NCBI GenBank assembly: GCA_963829965.1 | Contig: CAWHLK010000043.1 | Coordinates: forward strand, 1 to 64,000 | Direction: 5' to 3' | Length of the DNA stretch: 64,000 nt | Source of the DNA: DASXZH01 sp963829965 | GTDB taxonomy: Bacteria; Armatimonadota; Fimbriimonadia; Fimbriimonadales; Fimbriimonadaceae | Shown here: piece by piece, positions 55,598 to 64,000 of the stretch | Numbering within the stretch: the stretch's first letter is position 1 | How the letters are laid out: each line of letters begins with the position of its first letter | Made by a program: the position numbers and the translations under genes | The notes under the pieces: model-generated | Databases searched by the model: none | Told to the model about the DNA's origin: nothing | What the model saw: only the letters and a program-made list of their open reading frames with translations

Positions 55598-56514
55598 AAG
55601 TCTTGTCCTTGATTACGGCCTCTGTATGCACGGTCTCGTTGCCAACTTTTGCATCCAGGCCAATTTGCTTCGTTCCCTTCGTGGGGCCCCATGGCTTGAA
55701 ACCTATGGCCATTACGTGGATAGTCCCTGATTGCTTTGAACCAATGGTAAACGGACTATGCCACTTAGGATCGTTTAGAGATCCGTCATAGGGCCTTAGT
55801 TCGAAAGGATTCATTCCATTGACCTTCAACCAGAGTTTTCCGTTGGTTAAGGAGCCTTGCATGTCGTTGACAACAACGACATCGCCCACCAAGTGAGTCA
55901 CCCCTTTGCGATCCTGAACCAGCGAAAATTTGACGGACTGCACAAAAAAGGTCAAGTTATCAGCGTTTGAAGCAGCCAGATCGTCGCCCGAGTTGCCGCC
56001 GATGGGATACAGCTCAGCCTTTAGGGTGGTCGGATTCATATCGGCCCCCTGCGTCCACATTCGGTGCTGAGTTGCCAATCTGGGACGCATAAGGTTGCAG
56101 AGAACCGCCGGCGCCTCGCGTTCCGTAGTTGGCAGGAGATGGCAACTCCGCCCCGCGATTTCCGGACGGCGGATAACTGGTTAACGTCACTGCGTGGCTT
56201 TGGGGCGCACCATACTGAGTGGGCTGCACCGTCCAACCCATGTCCTGTGCTGAGCTGCCGGGACCAGGTCCATTTCCGGCGCCTAACCGAGGTCTCGAGT
56301 GTGAAAATCCTAATACGGCAAGCCCTAAAATGCAAACGATGCCAAAGATCGCGTAGTAGGGCGTCGGGCTCGCCTCGTCATCCGTTTTCAGGAAATGGTA
56401 ATCGCCGCGCTGCTTATTATTAAATACCGAAGGCTTGTCATCGAACGGCCTCTTGCACCATACGCAAGAACCAACCGAGTCGCTCTCCATCTGGCACCAA
56501 TTGCAATAAGGCAT
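55578..56514 (-). CDS. Zinc-ribbon membrane protein, frameshifted
   Basis: Starts MPYCNWCQMESDSVGSCVWCKRPF: two CxxC knuckles of a small zinc ribbon. One membrane helix follows (YYAIFGIVCILGLAVLGF, about residues 52-70), then a Gly/Pro/Ser-rich linker. After a shift in the G-run near 56,050 comes a beta-rich domain of ~150 residues (VQSVKFSLVQDRKGVTHLVGDVVVVND...FTIGSKQSGTIHVMAIGFKP). The zinc ribbon should be cytoplasmic and the beta domain outside. No function known. Its end overlaps the lnt frame. Confidence 0.6.
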
Positions 56515-56700
56515 GGATTTTGCTCCGTCTTAAAAAAGAGACTTACAGGAATCTCTTTCGGTTCCTTATTCTACGGAGTTTATATGCAAGAAAGCAAAAA
56601 AATGAAGATGGAGGGAGCAATTCCATGCCCCGACCTCCGTTTCCACTATCCCTAGTGTCTCCACCAACGTAGAGTTATACGAATAATGGAGCCTAATTGT

Positions 56701-57563
56701 TCATTGGTCCTTGCTGTAGACGACCTTTGCCTTGGCTTGAATATCCTTATAGATTTTGCCCTCAGTCTCGGCCAGGAAGCGCTTCCTCAGGTCGTCAAGA
56801 TCGGCTCCGGTGACCTCCGCTCCGTGCGCCTCCACCTTGAAAATCTGTATTGCAGCCGGCGTCTCGACCGGTTTTGAATACTCACCAACCTTTAGCTGAT
56901 TCAACGCGTCTCGAGCGCTTGGAGGAAAGGCGTCCATCGGTCTCCAACCGATGTCGCCATCGTTCTTGAGAACGTTCGGATCCGTAGTGACCGAGGTCAG
57001 TATGCTGTGCCAGGAGCCGCCTTTCTGCAACTGTCCATAAGCGTCAAGCGCTTTAGCGCCCTGGGTTTTCATTAGATCGGGCTTTTTTCCGGGAGTGTCA
57101 AAAACCAGGGTGGCAACTTTCACCCACTCTTTCGGCTTAAAGTCCAGCATGTCGATTTTCTCCAACAATAGGAGGGTTTTCATGTGCAGAAAGAGTCTTG
57201 CTCCCGTGTAGGAATGCGCCGCCAGCATATCGTCAATGGTCTTGCCAGGAGGGACGGTGTTCTTCATCTGGTCGTACATCTGCTCCAATCTCTGGTTAAC
57301 CTCATCGTCGGTTACCGTGACCTTGGCGGCGTCGGCGGCCTGCTTCAAGATTTGGTATTGAACGAAGTCTTCTTCGATTTGGTGGTGGAAGATCTGCCAA
57401 ACCAAAGGTTCGACCTCGCCCGCCTTAATTGACGCCCGTTAACCGTCGCAATCACGTCGTCGGAAGCAGGAAGTTTTGGCGGTTCTGTTGATGGCAGAGC
57501 CGGCAAGGGCCTGACACCACTTTGCGCGAATAGCGCGATCGCAAGAATTGGCAAAGCAATCAT
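56701..57563 (-). CDS. Exported parvulin-type peptidyl-prolyl isomerase (SurA/PrsA-like), frameshifted
   Basis: N-terminal signal MIALPILAIALFAQSGV, then a Pro-rich linker and the N-terminal chaperone helices (VIATVNGRQLRRGEV...WQIFHHQIEEDFVQYQILKQAADAAKVTVTDDEVNQRLEQM). One shift near 57,425. The parvulin domain follows: WVKVATLVFDTPGKK, DAYGQLQKGGSWHSILTSVTTD, GDIGWRPMDAFPPSARDALNQLKVGEYSKPVETPAAIQIFKVEA. It assists folding of exported proteins. It is 12 bases downstream of moxR on the same strand. Confidence 0.82.
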
Positions 57564-57575
57564 TGTTCTTCTCCG

Positions 57576-58523
57576 TCAGCGGGGCACAACTTGAGCATCT
57601 AACAAGGCCATGAGCACTCGATCCGCAGTTAACCCCTCCACCTCAGCTTCGGGGCGCAGCAAAATACGATGCCGAAGCACGGGCAGACTTAGTTCCTTGA
57701 CGTCATCAGGGATAACAAACGCTCGCCCCCTCAGTGCCGCCATCGCTTTCCCACAGTTGAGAAGCGCAATTCCGGCCCTTGGGGAACCGCCCACCAAAAT
57801 ATCGTTAGATCTTCGGGTCGCCTTCACAATTTCGTAAATGTAGTTAAAGATCTTGTCTTCCACCACCACTTGGGCAACTTCACGCTGCATATCCGCCAAC
57901 TGCTGAGATGTAACCACAGGCTGGATTCCAGCCGCCTCCAAGCTCTGAGGACGGAAACCGGCGTGGTGCCTCTTCAAAACGTCCACCTCCGCCGATTCGG
58001 TTGGATAATCGACGAGAACCTTCAGCAGAAAACGGTCTTGCTGAGCTTCGGGCAGAGGATAGGTGCCTTCAAAATCGATCGGGTTCTGTGTTGCGAAAAC
58101 GATAAAGGGGGGTGGCAGTTGCTGTGGTTCGCCGTCGATTGTGGTACGCCGCTCTTCCATCGCTTCGAGAAGGGCCGCTTGCGTTTTGGGGGGCGTGCGA
58201 TTGATCTCGTCCGCAAGCAGAATGTTCACAAAAATCGGGCCCTTGCGAAGCGCGAACTCCCCCGTTTTTTGGTCGAAAATCGTGGTGCCGATGACGTCGC
58301 TCGGCATCACGTCCGGTGTGAACTGAATGCGCCCGTAGCCCAGATCCAAGCTCCGAGCAAGAGTTCTCACAAGCAAAGTCTTTGCGACTCCGGGAACTCC
58401 TTCCAAAAGCACATGCCCGTTTGCCAAAACAGCAATCAGCACCTGCTCAATCACCGCTTCCTGGCCCGCAATCGCTTTTGAGATTTCAGTTTTTATGTTT
58501 TCAGCGAGATCCGCAACGCTCAT
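57576..58523 (-). CDS. MoxR-family AAA+ ATPase
   Basis: Intact, ~316 residues. Walker A HVLLEGVPGVAKTLLVRTLA, Walker B ILLADEINRTPPKTQAALLEAMEE, sensor 1 FATQNPIDFEGTYPLPEAQQDRF, and the C-terminal lid with GGSPRAGIALL (sensor 2). MoxR proteins act as chaperones for assembly of complexes, often with VWA/DUF58 partners. Those are not adjacent here. I take ATG 58523 (MSVADLAENI); an in-frame ATG at 58544 is also possible. Confidence 0.9.
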   Translation of the reverse strand: MSVADLAENIKTEISKAIAGQEAVIEQVLIAVLANGHVLLEGVPGVAKTLLVRTLARSLDLGYGRIQFTPDVMPSDVIGTTIFDQKTGEFALRKGPIFVNILLADEINRTPPKTQAALLEAMEERRTTIDGEPQQLPPPFIVFATQNPIDFEGTYPLPEAQQDRFLLKVLVDYPTESAEVDVLKRHHAGFRPQSLEAAGIQPVVTSQQLADMQREVAQVVVEDKIFNYIYEIVKATRRSNDILVGGSPRAGIALLNCGKAMAALRGRAFVIPDDVKELSLPVLRHRILLRPEAEVEGLTADRVLMALLDAQVVPR

Positions 58524-58681
58524 ATGCACCACCGCATCGAGCAAATCTGATGCGAACTCGGAAATCGTACCCGACTAACCCAGTTAAAGAACGACCTGAA
58601 AGCGCTGGAATTGGCGCGCCAAGTTTCCGGCCCGTCGCTCGTCACTCGTCGCCTGTCACCCGAATCGAGTAACTTAATACA

Positions 58682-60763
58682 ATGCTTCTGGGTGTGGTGA
58701 TCGCTGTCGTCCAAATGCGGCTGGTGACGGCCAGCATTGACACCGGAACAGTCCTTAATAGCTTCCGGCCGGAAAGTGCCTTTGGAGGCTGCATCGACGG
58801 GCAGGACAAAGGCGATGTCGCCCGGTCGTTTTTGCCCGAAAACGTAAAGCTTATGCGCACCGCCGGGCTCCGGTCCTTGTCCTACCGCCTGCGAACAGAA
58901 CTTGCTTGCGAGGCATTTCATTGGAATCCTCGAGGGACTTGGAGCGATCCGGCACGCCAATGCGGCTATTGGATCTCTAACAAGGAAAGCCCGAGTCCGA
59001 TTCTTGAAGCCTACGGCTATCGATTGCCTCGCAGGGGCGACACGATCGACCAAGCAAACAACGACGGATATTCCCGACTCGATGATGGGAGCCTTAACAC
59101 CTTTTGGAAGAGCAATCCCTATCTCGATCCGGCGTACTCCAAGGATCTGGAATCCGAACACCCCCAATGGGTTCTGGTGGACCTTGGGCATCCGGCCAAG
59201 GTCAACACTTTGATCATTTATTGGGCCGAGCCTTACGCAGTTCGATATCGCGTCGAATTCTGGCTAGGCGACAACAACCAGAAGGGCGCGGACGCCGACG
59301 GCTCTTGGGAACCGGCCTGCCGGTTGAACGATCATGGCCGCGGAGGAACTGAGACCGTCGCTTTGGAATGCAGGGCCCGAGTCCGGTTCATTCGCCTATG
59401 CCTGCTCAAATCCTCACATACTGCGCCGCCGACCGATTACCCTGACCCCCGAGATTCTATGGGGTTCGCGATTCGCGAAATTGAGCTGGGCCGAACTCAC
59501 CATGGCCGCTTTCAAGACGAGATAGTGCATTGCCAAAGCAATTCGCAAACCGTTTTCTATACGTCGTCTACGGACCCATGGCATAGTGCTTCGGACATGG
59601 ACCCCAATGTCGAGCAGCCTGGATTCGATCTCATGAGCCAAAGCGGCTTGACGAACGGCCAACCCGTGCTTGTCCCGGTTCCCGCGCTGTATGACACACC
59701 GGAAAACGCGGCCGCCGAAATCTCTTACCTAAAATCGAGGGGCGTCAAGCTGCGCGGCATCGAAATTGGCGAAGAACCGGATGGGCAGTGCGTTACCGCC
59801 GAAGACTATGCCTGTCTCTACACTCAATTTGCCCGCGCGATTCGAAAGGTGGAACCTGAAGTTCCAATCGGCGGGCCATCGTTTCAGTCAACGGAGCTCG
59901 ATTATCTCGCCTGGCCGGAAGGCCCATCAACGGGTCTTTGGATCACAAAATGCCTCGCTTTCTTGCATGCCCACAAGGCCGCCGATCTGTTCCAGTTCTT
60001 AAGCTTTGAGTGGTATCCGTTCGACGAAATAAGAGGAGACCCCGAGCGTCAGCTCCAAGAAGCACCCCTGCTTCTGCGGGATGCATTGCAGCGCCTGATC
60101 GAAGGCGCCGGCGCCCAAATTCCCAGGGTTCTTAGCGAGTACGGGTATTCCGCTTTCGCAGCGCCCCAGGAAGTCGATTTACCAGGCGCAATCTTGAATC
60201 TTGACAGCGTAGGGGAGTTCTTGGAAATGGGAGGCGATGCCGCCTATCTTTACGGTTACGTGGCCAACACGCCAATCGCGGAACGCTATGGACTCTACGG
60301 GAACCTCATGATGTTCGAAGCGGACAAGTCGGGCGCCGCGCGATTCAAGCTTCCAACCTATTACGCGGCTAGAATGATGACCGAAGACTGGTGTAGTGAT
60401 GAGTCTTCACTTCACTCACTTGTTCGAGTTTCGTTGTCCGGCCGGGAGAACAAGAAATTGTCTGCTTACGCTGTTCGAAGGCCGGATGGGAAGTCCGCGC
60501 TGCTGGTTCTCAATAAGAGCAAGGATTCTAGCTGCCAATTGCGAATTGAACAAAATGGCCGGCCTTGGAACGAAGTGCAAGCCGTTCAATATAGCCCTAA
60601 AAACTATAAATGGCTTGCTGAAGAAGAGAACAGCAGGCCGGACTTCTCAGACCCTCCGGAGCGATTTGCGCAAAGGGGGTCTCTTACTCTGCCACCGTTT
60701 TCAATCACTGTAGTGACACCCGGCGGTTCCCATCCAAGCTCCAGAGAAGCGGGTACAAACTAA
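58682..60763 (+). CDS. Discoidin-domain glycoside hydrolase-like protein
   Basis: Intact, 693 residues. Residues ~125-265 form an F5/8 type C (discoidin) domain: DDGSLNTFWKSNPYL...WVLVDLGHPAKVNTLIIYWAEPYAVRYRVEFW...RFIRLCLLKSS. It interrupts a TIM-barrel protein of GH39/GH44-like clan A: LMRTAGLRSLSYRL before it, then LKSRGVKLRGIEIGEEPDG (acid/base Glu candidate) and PRVLSEYGYSAF (nucleophile Glu candidate), and a beta-sandwich tail. MLLGVVIAVVQMRLVTASI may be a weak signal. Target polysaccharide unknown. Confidence 0.68.
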   Translation: MLLGVVIAVVQMRLVTASIDTGTVLNSFRPESAFGGCIDGQDKGDVARSFLPENVKLMRTAGLRSLSYRLRTELACEAFHWNPRGTWSDPARQCGYWISNKESPSPILEAYGYRLPRRGDTIDQANNDGYSRLDDGSLNTFWKSNPYLDPAYSKDLESEHPQWVLVDLGHPAKVNTLIIYWAEPYAVRYRVEFWLGDNNQKGADADGSWEPACRLNDHGRGGTETVALECRARVRFIRLCLLKSSHTAPPTDYPDPRDSMGFAIREIELGRTHHGRFQDEIVHCQSNSQTVFYTSSTDPWHSASDMDPNVEQPGFDLMSQSGLTNGQPVLVPVPALYDTPENAAAEISYLKSRGVKLRGIEIGEEPDGQCVTAEDYACLYTQFARAIRKVEPEVPIGGPSFQSTELDYLAWPEGPSTGLWITKCLAFLHAHKAADLFQFLSFEWYPFDEIRGDPERQLQEAPLLLRDALQRLIEGAGAQIPRVLSEYGYSAFAAPQEVDLPGAILNLDSVGEFLEMGGDAAYLYGYVANTPIAERYGLYGNLMMFEADKSGAARFKLPTYYAARMMTEDWCSDESSLHSLVRVSLSGRENKKLSAYAVRRPDGKSALLVLNKSKDSSCQLRIEQNGRPWNEVQAVQYSPKNYKWLAEEENSRPDFSDPPERFAQRGSLTLPPFSITVVTPGGSHPSSREAGTN

Positions 60764-60767
60764 CAAA

Positions 60768-61517
60768 GTGATCGAGGTCGTTCACCTCACCAAGGATTAC
60801 AAAAAATTCCGCGCAGTTGACGACCTTAGCTTGGTTCTCAAACCGGGGGAAATCGTGGGCCTGCTAGGGCCCAACGGCGCGGGAAAAACCACTGCGCTTC
60901 GTTGCATGGCAGGCATTTTGCGCCCAACGCAGGGGACCGTTCTCATAAACGGGCACGATATTCTTCGTGATCAGGCAAGCGCCAAAGCAGGCCTCGCCTA
61001 TGTCCCGGAAGTTCCTTCTCTCTATGAACTTCTTACCGTGGATGAGCACTTGCAGTTCGTCGCCATGTGCTTCAACGAAATGGATTATTACAAGGAAGTT
61101 GGAGACGGATTGCTCAAGCGCTACCACCTTCTTGAAAAGCGCATGGACCTTGTGGCCACGCTCAGCAAGGGCATGCGACAGAAGCTGGCGGTGGCATGCG
61201 CATTCATCCATCGGGCAAACGTCCTCCTGTTTGACGAGCCCGTTATCGGCATCGACCCGGCGGGAGTTGTGGAAATGAAAGCCGAACTCATCCGGGCGCG
61301 AGATGCCGGCTGCTCCATCCTCGTTTCCACGCACTTGCTCGACACCGCGGAAAAACTCTGCGACCGTGTGGTGATTCTTTCCCGTGGCAAAAAGGTCGCT
61401 GAGGGCACCCTTGGTGAACTTCAATCCTTAAGCCACATGGAGGGCGAAAGCCTTGAAGACGTCTTTCTGAAACTAACCGATGAATCCGTGGAAGCCCCTC
61501 CTATTCCTGACCTTTAG
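60768..61517 (+). CDS. ABC transporter ATP-binding protein
   Basis: Intact, 249 residues from GTG 60768. Walker A LLGPNGAGKTTALRC, the Q-loop region AYVPEVPSLYELLTVDEHL, signature LSKGMRQKLAVACAFIH, Walker B VLLFDEPVIGIDP and H-loop STHLLDTAEKLCDRVVIL. It resembles ATPases of the ABC-2/exporter type. It overlaps the next gene by 38 bases and should pair with its product. Confidence 0.92.
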   Translation: MIEVVHLTKDYKKFRAVDDLSLVLKPGEIVGLLGPNGAGKTTALRCMAGILRPTQGTVLINGHDILRDQASAKAGLAYVPEVPSLYELLTVDEHLQFVAMCFNEMDYYKEVGDGLLKRYHLLEKRMDLVATLSKGMRQKLAVACAFIHRANVLLFDEPVIGIDPAGVVEMKAELIRARDAGCSILVSTHLLDTAEKLCDRVVILSRGKKVAEGTLGELQSLSHMEGESLEDVFLKLTDESVEAPPIPDL

Positions 61518-63183
61518 GACCACTTTGAACGGCCTGAAGAGGTCTCTCACGTCGCCCATCCGTGTGATTTACCTCCTGTTCTTCTTCGGCTACTACGTTT
61601 TTCTAATTAACCGATTCGCAGTCATCGTCGCCGGGTCGCCCCACATAACTCTTCCCTCCTCCCTGCAGGCAAGATTTGCTTTTCCGCCTTTGGATCTCGT
61701 GGACGCCATCGCGTTCGCGTTCTTCACTGCAGGCTGGTTGATCATGCTGGTGGCGCTGACATCCAACCAAAACCCGATGAGGCCCGCGGACGTGGACGTG
61801 CTCTTTCCCACGCCGGTCTCGCCAAAAGCTGTTCTGGGCTTTCGGATCGTTCGCGACTATTTCTTCACCCTGTTAACGCCCTTGTTTGTCGCCCTGCTTG
61901 GAATGAGAGCTTCGAAAATGGGTTGGGAGGCTCTGTTTCGCGGCATGCCCCACGCCGAGTACTCGGGTCTCGTGCTGCGGGCAATGACCGTGAGCTGGCT
62001 GCTCATGGCCCTATGCTTCGTCGCCATCGTGCACGCGGTGAATCTGTATGTTAACAGGAGCGATCGGAACGGCGACCGAAATCGACTCTTGCTCAACCTG
62101 ATTGTCTCGGTTTACCTCTTAGCATTTATTGGATTCCTCGTCTACTGGTTCAAACAGTATCCGGGCATTCAGAGTGCGATTACTTTGGCGGATTCGCCGG
62201 TCTTTCGGGCCGTTATGTTTCTGCCAACGTTTGCCTGCGAGCTCACGATGGCGCCATTCCGAGCAGACCTTAGGGCGGGGGTCCTTGGTGTCTTCGGTCT
62301 CGTTTCCGTGATCCTTCTTGGGCTGCGAATAGCCTTTAGCCAGATTGATTGGTTCTATGACGAATGCGCGGTCAAAGGATTTGCAATGGACACAACGAAG
62401 TCCCTGCAGCGAAAAGGAGATATTGCGGGCGTCATGGCGGAGCGGGCGAGAGCCGGTCAATATCGCGTTCACCGTAAACCGTTGGCAAGCAAGTTGAACC
62501 TACGCGGTGGGTGGGCACTCGTTTGGAAGGAGCTGATCGTTCAGCCGCGCACCCTTAAGTTCTTCATCATTTTGATGTTCGTTGTAGAGCTTGGGCTCTC
62601 CTTGGCCGCGGCTTTCATGGGCCAGTTGCCCTCGGCCCAAAGCATGCCCGGCGGCATGCTCATGTTCGTCCAAGGCTCCTTCACGTTCATGATATCAACG
62701 GTTATCGGACAAACCGGCTTTAACGAGGTCCTCCGGCGCGTGGACATTGAAAAGGCACTTCCCTTTTCTTCGTCTGAAATCGTGTTCAAGGAAGTGATTG
62801 CGCGTTCCTTGATCGGCAACGCAATCTGCTGGCTCGGAGCGCTCGGTTTTTTCTTGATCAACCCATACGGATGGCAATACGCGCTTGCCAGCGCAATTTC
62901 CACACCTGCGGCTTGCACCGTGCTCTTGGCCGCAATGTTCTTCGTCACGGTGCTGTTTCCGGATATGGATGACTCCACCCAACGCCAGTTTCGCGGAATC
63001 GTAACGATCTTCGCCTTTGCCGCGAGCGGGTTTATTCCCCTCCTCGCGTTTGTTGTCCTTGCGATTGCGAAAGTGCCGATAATCTTTTGTTCGCTTGCCA
63101 GCGCGGTAACTAGCTTAGGCGTTACCTGGCTTCTGATTTCCATCTCAGCCAACATCTATAGCTCGTTCAACGCAAGCGAGTAG
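61480..63183 (+). CDS. ABC exporter membrane protein
   Basis: Intact, 567 residues with about 10-12 hydrophobic helices in two groups, separated by a charged cytoplasmic loop (near residues 290-350: DECAVKGFAMDTTKSLQRKGDIAGVMAERARAGQYRV). PWKPLLFLTFRTTLNGLKRSLTSPIRVIY at the start and ADVDVLFPTPVSPKAVLGFRIVRDYF match the putative ABC exporter family (PF16962 type). The overlap with the ATPase gene suggests a stoichiometric complex. Cargo unknown. Confidence 0.8.
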   Translation: MNPWKPLLFLTFRTTLNGLKRSLTSPIRVIYLLFFFGYYVFLINRFAVIVAGSPHITLPSSLQARFAFPPLDLVDAIAFAFFTAGWLIMLVALTSNQNPMRPADVDVLFPTPVSPKAVLGFRIVRDYFFTLLTPLFVALLGMRASKMGWEALFRGMPHAEYSGLVLRAMTVSWLLMALCFVAIVHAVNLYVNRSDRNGDRNRLLLNLIVSVYLLAFIGFLVYWFKQYPGIQSAITLADSPVFRAVMFLPTFACELTMAPFRADLRAGVLGVFGLVSVILLGLRIAFSQIDWFYDECAVKGFAMDTTKSLQRKGDIAGVMAERARAGQYRVHRKPLASKLNLRGGWALVWKELIVQPRTLKFFIILMFVVELGLSLAAAFMGQLPSAQSMPGGMLMFVQGSFTFMISTVIGQTGFNEVLRRVDIEKALPFSSSEIVFKEVIARSLIGNAICWLGALGFFLINPYGWQYALASAISTPAACTVLLAAMFFVTVLFPDMDDSTQRQFRGIVTIFAFAASGFIPLLAFVVLAIAKVPIIFCSLASAVTSLGVTWLLISISANIYSSFNASE

Positions 63184-63189
63184 TCCGGG

Positions 63190-64000
63190 CTAAGCTGCGA
63201 TTCCGCCGGTCTTTCCTTCGATTTGACGATAATGCGTCACGCAGTTGCGGCCGGCTTGTTTGGATGCATACAGCGCAGCATCGGCGCGACGGATCAAGGA
63301 AGCGGGATTGTCATTGCCGCCCTTATAGGTGGCGGCGCCGAAGCTCGCGGTAATCGCACGGCTGGGCCACACTGCGTCCCCAATCGCTTTTCTAAACCTC
63401 TCGGCCGCTTCTTCGGATTGCTCCTGATTGTAGCCCGGCAAGACGACGGCGAACTCTTCGCCGCCATAGCGGGAAATCGATTCGCCGGTTCTTGCGACGC
63501 GGCGCAACGTGTTGGCGACCTCTTTTAGAACCACGTCACCCGCAGGGTGGCCAAAGGTGTCGTTGAACTGCTTGAAGTTGTCCACGTCCAGCAACAGCAC
63601 GGAAAGCTCGTGGCCGTTTTCGTGGGTCTCGGTATACACCGCTTCCAGCTCTTCCTGAAACCGGCGGTGGTTCCAGAGGCCGGTGAGACCATCCGTAATC
63701 GCCAGGAGCGCGAGCCGCTCATTGGCGCTTTCCAGTTCGGCCTTCTGCTGCTCGATCTGTCTGGCCGCATTCTTGCGCTCGGTGATATCCAGGTTAGCGC
63801 TGATCGCACCGAGAACTTCGTTATTGGGGCCGCAGAGCGGAAAGAGGTTGCATACCATGTGGCGCTCTTCGCCTACTGCCGGGCGAAAAACCCATTCCAA
63901 GCTCTCAAACGCTTCGCCTGCAAAAACTCTCTGGACAAGCTCCGGCGCCCAAAAGCCGTCAGTAGTGCTCTCGAAGGTTTCCCAAACAAACGTGAGGAGG
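63190..64000 (-). CDS. PAS-GGDEF diguanylate cyclase, 5' end outside the window
   Basis: The visible part reads from the window edge through a PAS/PAC end (WVFRPAVGEERHMVCNLFPL...LGAISANLDITERKNA), a short coiled-coil linker and a complete GGDEF domain: DGLTGLWNHRRFQEEL, LLLDVDNFKQFNDTFGHPAGD and the active site RYGGEEFAVVLPG. It should make cyclic di-GMP in response to a signal sensed by the PAS part. The inhibitory site five residues before GGEEF reads RTGE instead of RxxD, so product inhibition may be weak. The N-terminal sensor continues beyond 64,000. Confidence 0.88.
   Translation of the reverse strand, partial: LLTFVWETFESTTDGFWAPELVQRVFAGEAFESLEWVFRPAVGEERHMVCNLFPLCGPNNEVLGAISANLDITERKNAARQIEQQKAELESANERLALLAITDGLTGLWNHRRFQEELEAVYTETHENGHELSVLLLDVDNFKQFNDTFGHPAGDVVLKEVANTLRRVARTGESISRYGGEEFAVVLPGYNQEQSEEAAERFRKAIGDAVWPSRAITASFGAATYKGGNDNPASLIRRADAALYASKQAGRNCVTHYRQIEGKTGGIAA

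Overview
The window appears to be two unrelated bacterial genomes joined near base 22,993, so it should be read as two halves. The left half (about 340-22,993) is AT-richer, and nearly every gene in it is broken by single-base frameshifts, as expected of uncorrected long-read consensus. Its most telling gene is a giant secreted protein with a conserved N-terminal region that I associate with Candidatus Omnitrophota (OP3). That assignment is from memory of the family, not from a search. The right half (22,994-64,000) is GC-richer and has far fewer frameshifts. It carries pseudopilin genes of the FTLIELLVVIAIIAILA / H-X9-DG type and a TPR-sulfotransferase and glycosyltransferase array, and it looks like Armatimonadota (Fimbriimonadia). 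The first ~335 bases are GC-rich too and may be a third fragment.

Left half, in order: an unidentified C-terminal fragment on the minus strand; ADP-heptose epimerase (hldD); a coiled-coil membrane protein, a lipoprotein and a PadR regulator; the ~1,480-residue modular secreted protein bracketed by two near-identical palindromic terminators; an acyl-CoA ligase; a salvage operon (nucleoside phosphorylase, MtnA, an eIF2B/MtnA-like partner, class II aldolase fused to an SCP2 domain, aldehyde dehydrogenase) that fits a DHAP-type 5'-deoxynucleoside shunt; a TM2 protein, a B12-type radical SAM enzyme, a PCP-reductase-domain protein and a PanE-like reductase; then a compact type II polyketide-type cluster: NTF2-fold protein, KS-alpha with Cys/His/His, KS-beta (chain-length-factor type) with all three catalytic residues replaced, ACP, PF04199-type cyclase, tRNA (minus), SRPBCC aromatase/cyclase, and the first residues of a ketoreductase cut off by the junction.

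Right half: two regulatory-type ATPase genes on the minus strand (one fused to a nucleotidyl cyclase domain and truncated at the junction) around a ferritin-like lipoprotein; a degenerate fragment copied from the alpha-galactosidase-like gene at 29-31 kb; SDR; GH36-like hydrolase; pseudopilin; sugar-binding lipoprotein; then a 21-kb array (33-54 kb) with four TPR-sulfotransferases and four proteins that fuse a YkgJ-type cysteine-cluster domain to a GT41 (OGT/SPINDLY-type) glycosyltransferase. Inside this array lie a second pseudopilin, an alpha-L-fucosidase and an AbiE-type toxin-antitoxin pair beside tRNA-Ser(TGA). After it come apolipoprotein N-acyltransferase, a zinc-ribbon membrane protein, a parvulin-type PPIase, MoxR ATPase, a discoidin/glycosidase protein, an ABC exporter pair and a partial GGDEF protein.

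The sulfotransferases carry the TPR repeats that GT41 enzymes normally carry themselves, and the two gene types sit in shared operons (40,906 down to 33,220; 50,216 up to 54,114). I infer that they act together to glycosylate and sulfate surface or secreted polypeptides. Several right-half genes have TATAAT-like boxes 6-12 bases before the start codon and no ribosome binding site, which suggests leaderless transcripts.
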